A stretch of 64,000 nucleotides of DNA. Source: Pseudomonas fluorescens (lineage in GTDB: Bacteria > Pseudomonadota > Gammaproteobacteria > Pseudomonadales > Pseudomonadaceae). Where the stretch lies: positions 1,984,001-2,048,000 of the forward strand of contig NZ_CP148752.1 of assembly GCF_040448305.1 (NCBI RefSeq), written 5' to 3'. This document shows, piece by piece, positions 61,972 to 64,000 of the stretch. Position 1 is the stretch's first letter, and the number at the start of each line of letters is the position of its first letter. Position numbers and translations under genes: made by a program. Below the pieces are notes generated by a model that saw only the letters and a program-made list of their open reading frames with translations, had not been told where the DNA came from and ran no database searches.

Positions 61972-64000
61972 TCGGTGATTTTCTCAAAGTTCTTATAGAA
62001 CGCATCTTTGTCGCGGCCATCGGTCATGGTGTACAGCGAATATTGGCGGTTAAGACGCGCGCCACCATCTCGGGTCAGCGGAGCCCAGACCAGGTTGGCG
62101 CGACGCATCGTAGAAACGCTCATCAACTCGTCGAAGGGGACCGAGATATAGATGCCTTTGTCGAAGCTACCCTCGCCGAACTCTTCTTTCGAGGCCGTGG
62201 TGCGGGTAACCCAGCCACCGAACTTCACGCCGTTACTGAACTCATGCGACAGATCGACCGTGGCCCCCCAATCGCGCGCCAGGTAACGTCCAACACTGAC
62301 CGCCGCCTGCAATTCGAACGGCAGTTCGGTATAGGTGGTGATGTGACCGGTCACGGTATCGTAATCGCGCAGACCAAAACCCTGGTCAAAGTCACGCTGG
62401 CGTACAAAGTTCAAATCAGCACCCATGGCCCAGCGCTCGCCCATGGGGCGGTACAGCAATTCACCTCCGACCCCGGCGAACATTGACTCCAGATAACCGC
62501 CATACACCATGCCGAACAAGTCTTGATCCAGTTGCTTGGCATGGTTGAGCTGGAATGTCGGCATTGTTACATCAGAGGTGATGACGTACTTGCGCAAATC
62601 GGTGCGCACTCGGGGCAGATTGCTCGGCGCGTCGTACGTGAACTTGTCAAAGTTGTTCAGCAGGTTGGTGCTGATGACCCCGCTCGTCCAGGTGCTGCGG
62701 GTAAAGCGGTATTCTGCGTCCACATCAGCAGTCAGCTGGTACAGCAAGCCGTCGGGACCGCCAATGTTTTGCTTGTAACCCAAGCCGATACCATAGGTGA
62801 AACGCTCGAGCGCCTGGGTGTACAGCGTGTTTTCAATGTGCGGCGTGGCCCGGTTCAATTCGGTGGTGCGGTGCAGGTCTGTAAGGTCTTGTTGGTTGTT
62901 CACCACGGCCCGGAAGGTGTCGCGCGGCACACTGGTTTCTTCCACGGGCATGTCGTAACGCTTGTTCACCATCGTGAACCAGTCGATTTCGTCATTTGCG
63001 CTGTTGTCCAGAATCCGGCTGGCCCGGCCCACGCCTTTGGCGGAGTAGAAATAGCGCGACTGCTCGCCATACACAATCAGCTCGGAATCGCGTTGAGCAA
63101 TACGCTCGACCTTATAACCTGCGTTGTTTTCCAGTCGTTTGGAAACCCCCGCCCAGTCGACCTGATCGAGCGGCGTGGTTGGTGCGTGTGCCGGCAGCGC
63201 TTCGACAGCGGGGTCGTAGCGCTTGGCCGGTGCCTTGCGGCTGGCGAAATTGGTATGAAAAGTGATGCCGAACAACGCGGTGTTGCCGCGCTCCCAGCCT
63301 GCGGTCAAATCGACAGAGTCACTTAACTTGAAGATCGCCCCGATGTTTATGGGCGAGTCCTGCTCCTGGTTGTTGTTTTGCGGTTCGTGCTTGTAGTCGT
63401 TACCGTCGAACTCGAGTTTCAAGCTCAAGGGTGACCACGGCGTCTGATAGGACACACCGCCAAACAACGCGGGCGAGCCTCGAAAATACGCGTTGGTGTT
63501 GACGTTGCCGGCGTCCGTGTTTACCGGGCGCGTATCAAAGCGCTCATTGAGGTACCCCAGCGGGTTATCGATATCCCCGCGGTTACCGATGTAGCCCCAA
63601 GCGATGCCCAGGCTGAAATCCAGATCGTAGTAACGTTTGTTCGCCACAAAGTATTCGCTGGAAAACAGGCCGGTGCCCCCGACATCCCGAAAGCCGAGCG
63701 CGACCTCGGGCAACCAGTGGCTTTCTTGCCAGAGGCGGGCTTTGACATCGACAGCTTTGTCTTTATAGCTTTGGTCGCCACTGAGTGACTCGGGCCCGTA
63801 ATCACGGTTGCTGATGGAGGTATAACGGAAACTACCTTCCAGCCAATCAAGGGGCTGTATTGAAATGCTATAGCGAGAGTAAGGGGCTGTCTGGTTGGCG
63901 TTCAGGCTGAATTCGCCAGCGGGTGCCATCCGTGCGGTGGGGGTTTGCAACAAACCCACGCCTCCGAAATCATTCTGGGTAAAACGCGGCTCTCCATGAG
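61968..64000 (-). CDS. YjbH/GfcD-type exopolysaccharide outer-membrane protein (partial)
   Basis: 677 residues present; the N-terminus lies beyond the right edge, since the frame continues upstream of residue MGLLQTP as DFGG to the window end. Family signature DFGGVGLLQTPTARMAPAGEF near the left of the visible protein, followed by repeated beta-strand pairs and Tyr/Phe-rich segments ending NLVWAPLTRDGGARLNRQYSLYTM. In E. coli YjbH and GfcD belong to operons for exopolysaccharide or capsule export. The upstream genes (yjbE/F/G type) would be expected just outside the window. Likely beta-barrel by family. Confidence 0.88.
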   Translation of the reverse strand, partial: HGEPRFTQNDFGGVGLLQTPTARMAPAGEFSLNANQTAPYSRYSISIQPLDWLEGSFRYTSISNRDYGPESLSGDQSYKDKAVDVKARLWQESHWLPEVALGFRDVGGTGLFSSEYFVANKRYYDLDFSLGIAWGYIGNRGDIDNPLGYLNERFDTRPVNTDAGNVNTNAYFRGSPALFGGVSYQTPWSPLSLKLEFDGNDYKHEPQNNNQEQDSPINIGAIFKLSDSVDLTAGWERGNTALFGITFHTNFASRKAPAKRYDPAVEALPAHAPTTPLDQVDWAGVSKRLENNAGYKVERIAQRDSELIVYGEQSRYFYSAKGVGRASRILDNSANDEIDWFTMVNKRYDMPVEETSVPRDTFRAVVNNQQDLTDLHRTTELNRATPHIENTLYTQALERFTYGIGLGYKQNIGGPDGLLYQLTADVDAEYRFTRSTWTSGVISTNLLNNFDKFTYDAPSNLPRVRTDLRKYVITSDVTMPTFQLNHAKQLDQDLFGMVYGGYLESMFAGVGGELLYRPMGERWAMGADLNFVRQRDFDQGFGLRDYDTVTGHITTYTELPFELQAAVSVGRYLARDWGATVDLSHEFSNGVKFGGWVTRTTASKEEFGEGSFDKGIYISVPFDELMSVSTMRRANLVWAPLTRDGGARLNRQYSLYTMTDGRDKDAFYKNFEKITE

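Overview
The window looks like chromosomal core genome of a fluorescent-group Pseudomonas. The DNA is GC-rich and gene-dense. The gene order largely matches the P. aeruginosa order as I remember it, in several syntenic blocks: ccoNO-aer-acnA; slt-uup-fadBA-topA-sulA-lexA-psrA-nagZ-mtnP-mfd-gap-sthA-lolCDE; and mlaA-rssB-rssC-tal. It also carries many copies of the REP hairpin family typical of P. fluorescens-type genomes (13 REPIN loci in 64 kb). There are no rRNA or tRNA genes, CRISPR arrays, phage genes or transposase genes.

Layout. 1-8.2 kb: cbb3 oxidase genes ccoO (cut by the edge) and ccoN, a small alpha/beta hydrolase, the aerotaxis receptor aer, a CPBP membrane protein and aconitase acnA. 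8.4-13.1 kb: rlmM, tusA, a MATE exporter, pdxB and a small unknown gene. 13.3-21.5 kb: an MsbA-type ABC exporter, a Fic-domain protein, the lytic transglycosylase slt, the ABC-F protein uup, a universal stress protein and a membrane-anchored unknown. 22-36 kb: fadBA (beta-oxidation), topA, the SOS pair lexA-sulA, psrA (the fatty-acid-responsive regulator expected to control fadBA), nagZ, mtnP and a SWIM/SNF2 helicase. 36.5-50.2 kb: a csiV-type gene, mfd, an N-terminally extended gap, an apbE-type flavin transferase, sthA, a glycerophosphodiesterase, a PilZ protein and lolCDE. 50.3-59.2 kb: a metal-type two-component system divergent from a Met/His-rich cupredoxin, queF, two small genes, mlaA, the rssB-rssC regulators of RpoS, and tal. 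59.2-64 kb: an accessory-looking stretch with an AT-rich spacer, an unrecognised 124-residue gene, a PAP2-like membrane protein, a free-standing phosphomannomutase C-terminal domain, and a vanZ-like gene overlapping a yjbH-type gene that runs off the right edge.

How parts work together. Several regulatory links can be read in the DNA: an ANR/FNR box upstream of ccoN (inside the neighbouring hydrolase gene), two overlapping PsrA palindromes on a strong psrA promoter with a PsrA-like site upstream of fadB, two LexA boxes on the lexA-sulA promoter, a copper-box-like palindrome between the two-component system and the cupredoxin, and a helically phased direct repeat upstream of gap. I found no complete new multi-gene system. 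The least conventional parts are the 59.2-61.3 kb mini-cluster of degenerate or orphan enzyme domains, the apbE gene at a locus where P. aeruginosa has an nqr operon, a HAD-family protein lacking its nucleophile, and a REPIN subtype with an extended asymmetric arm.
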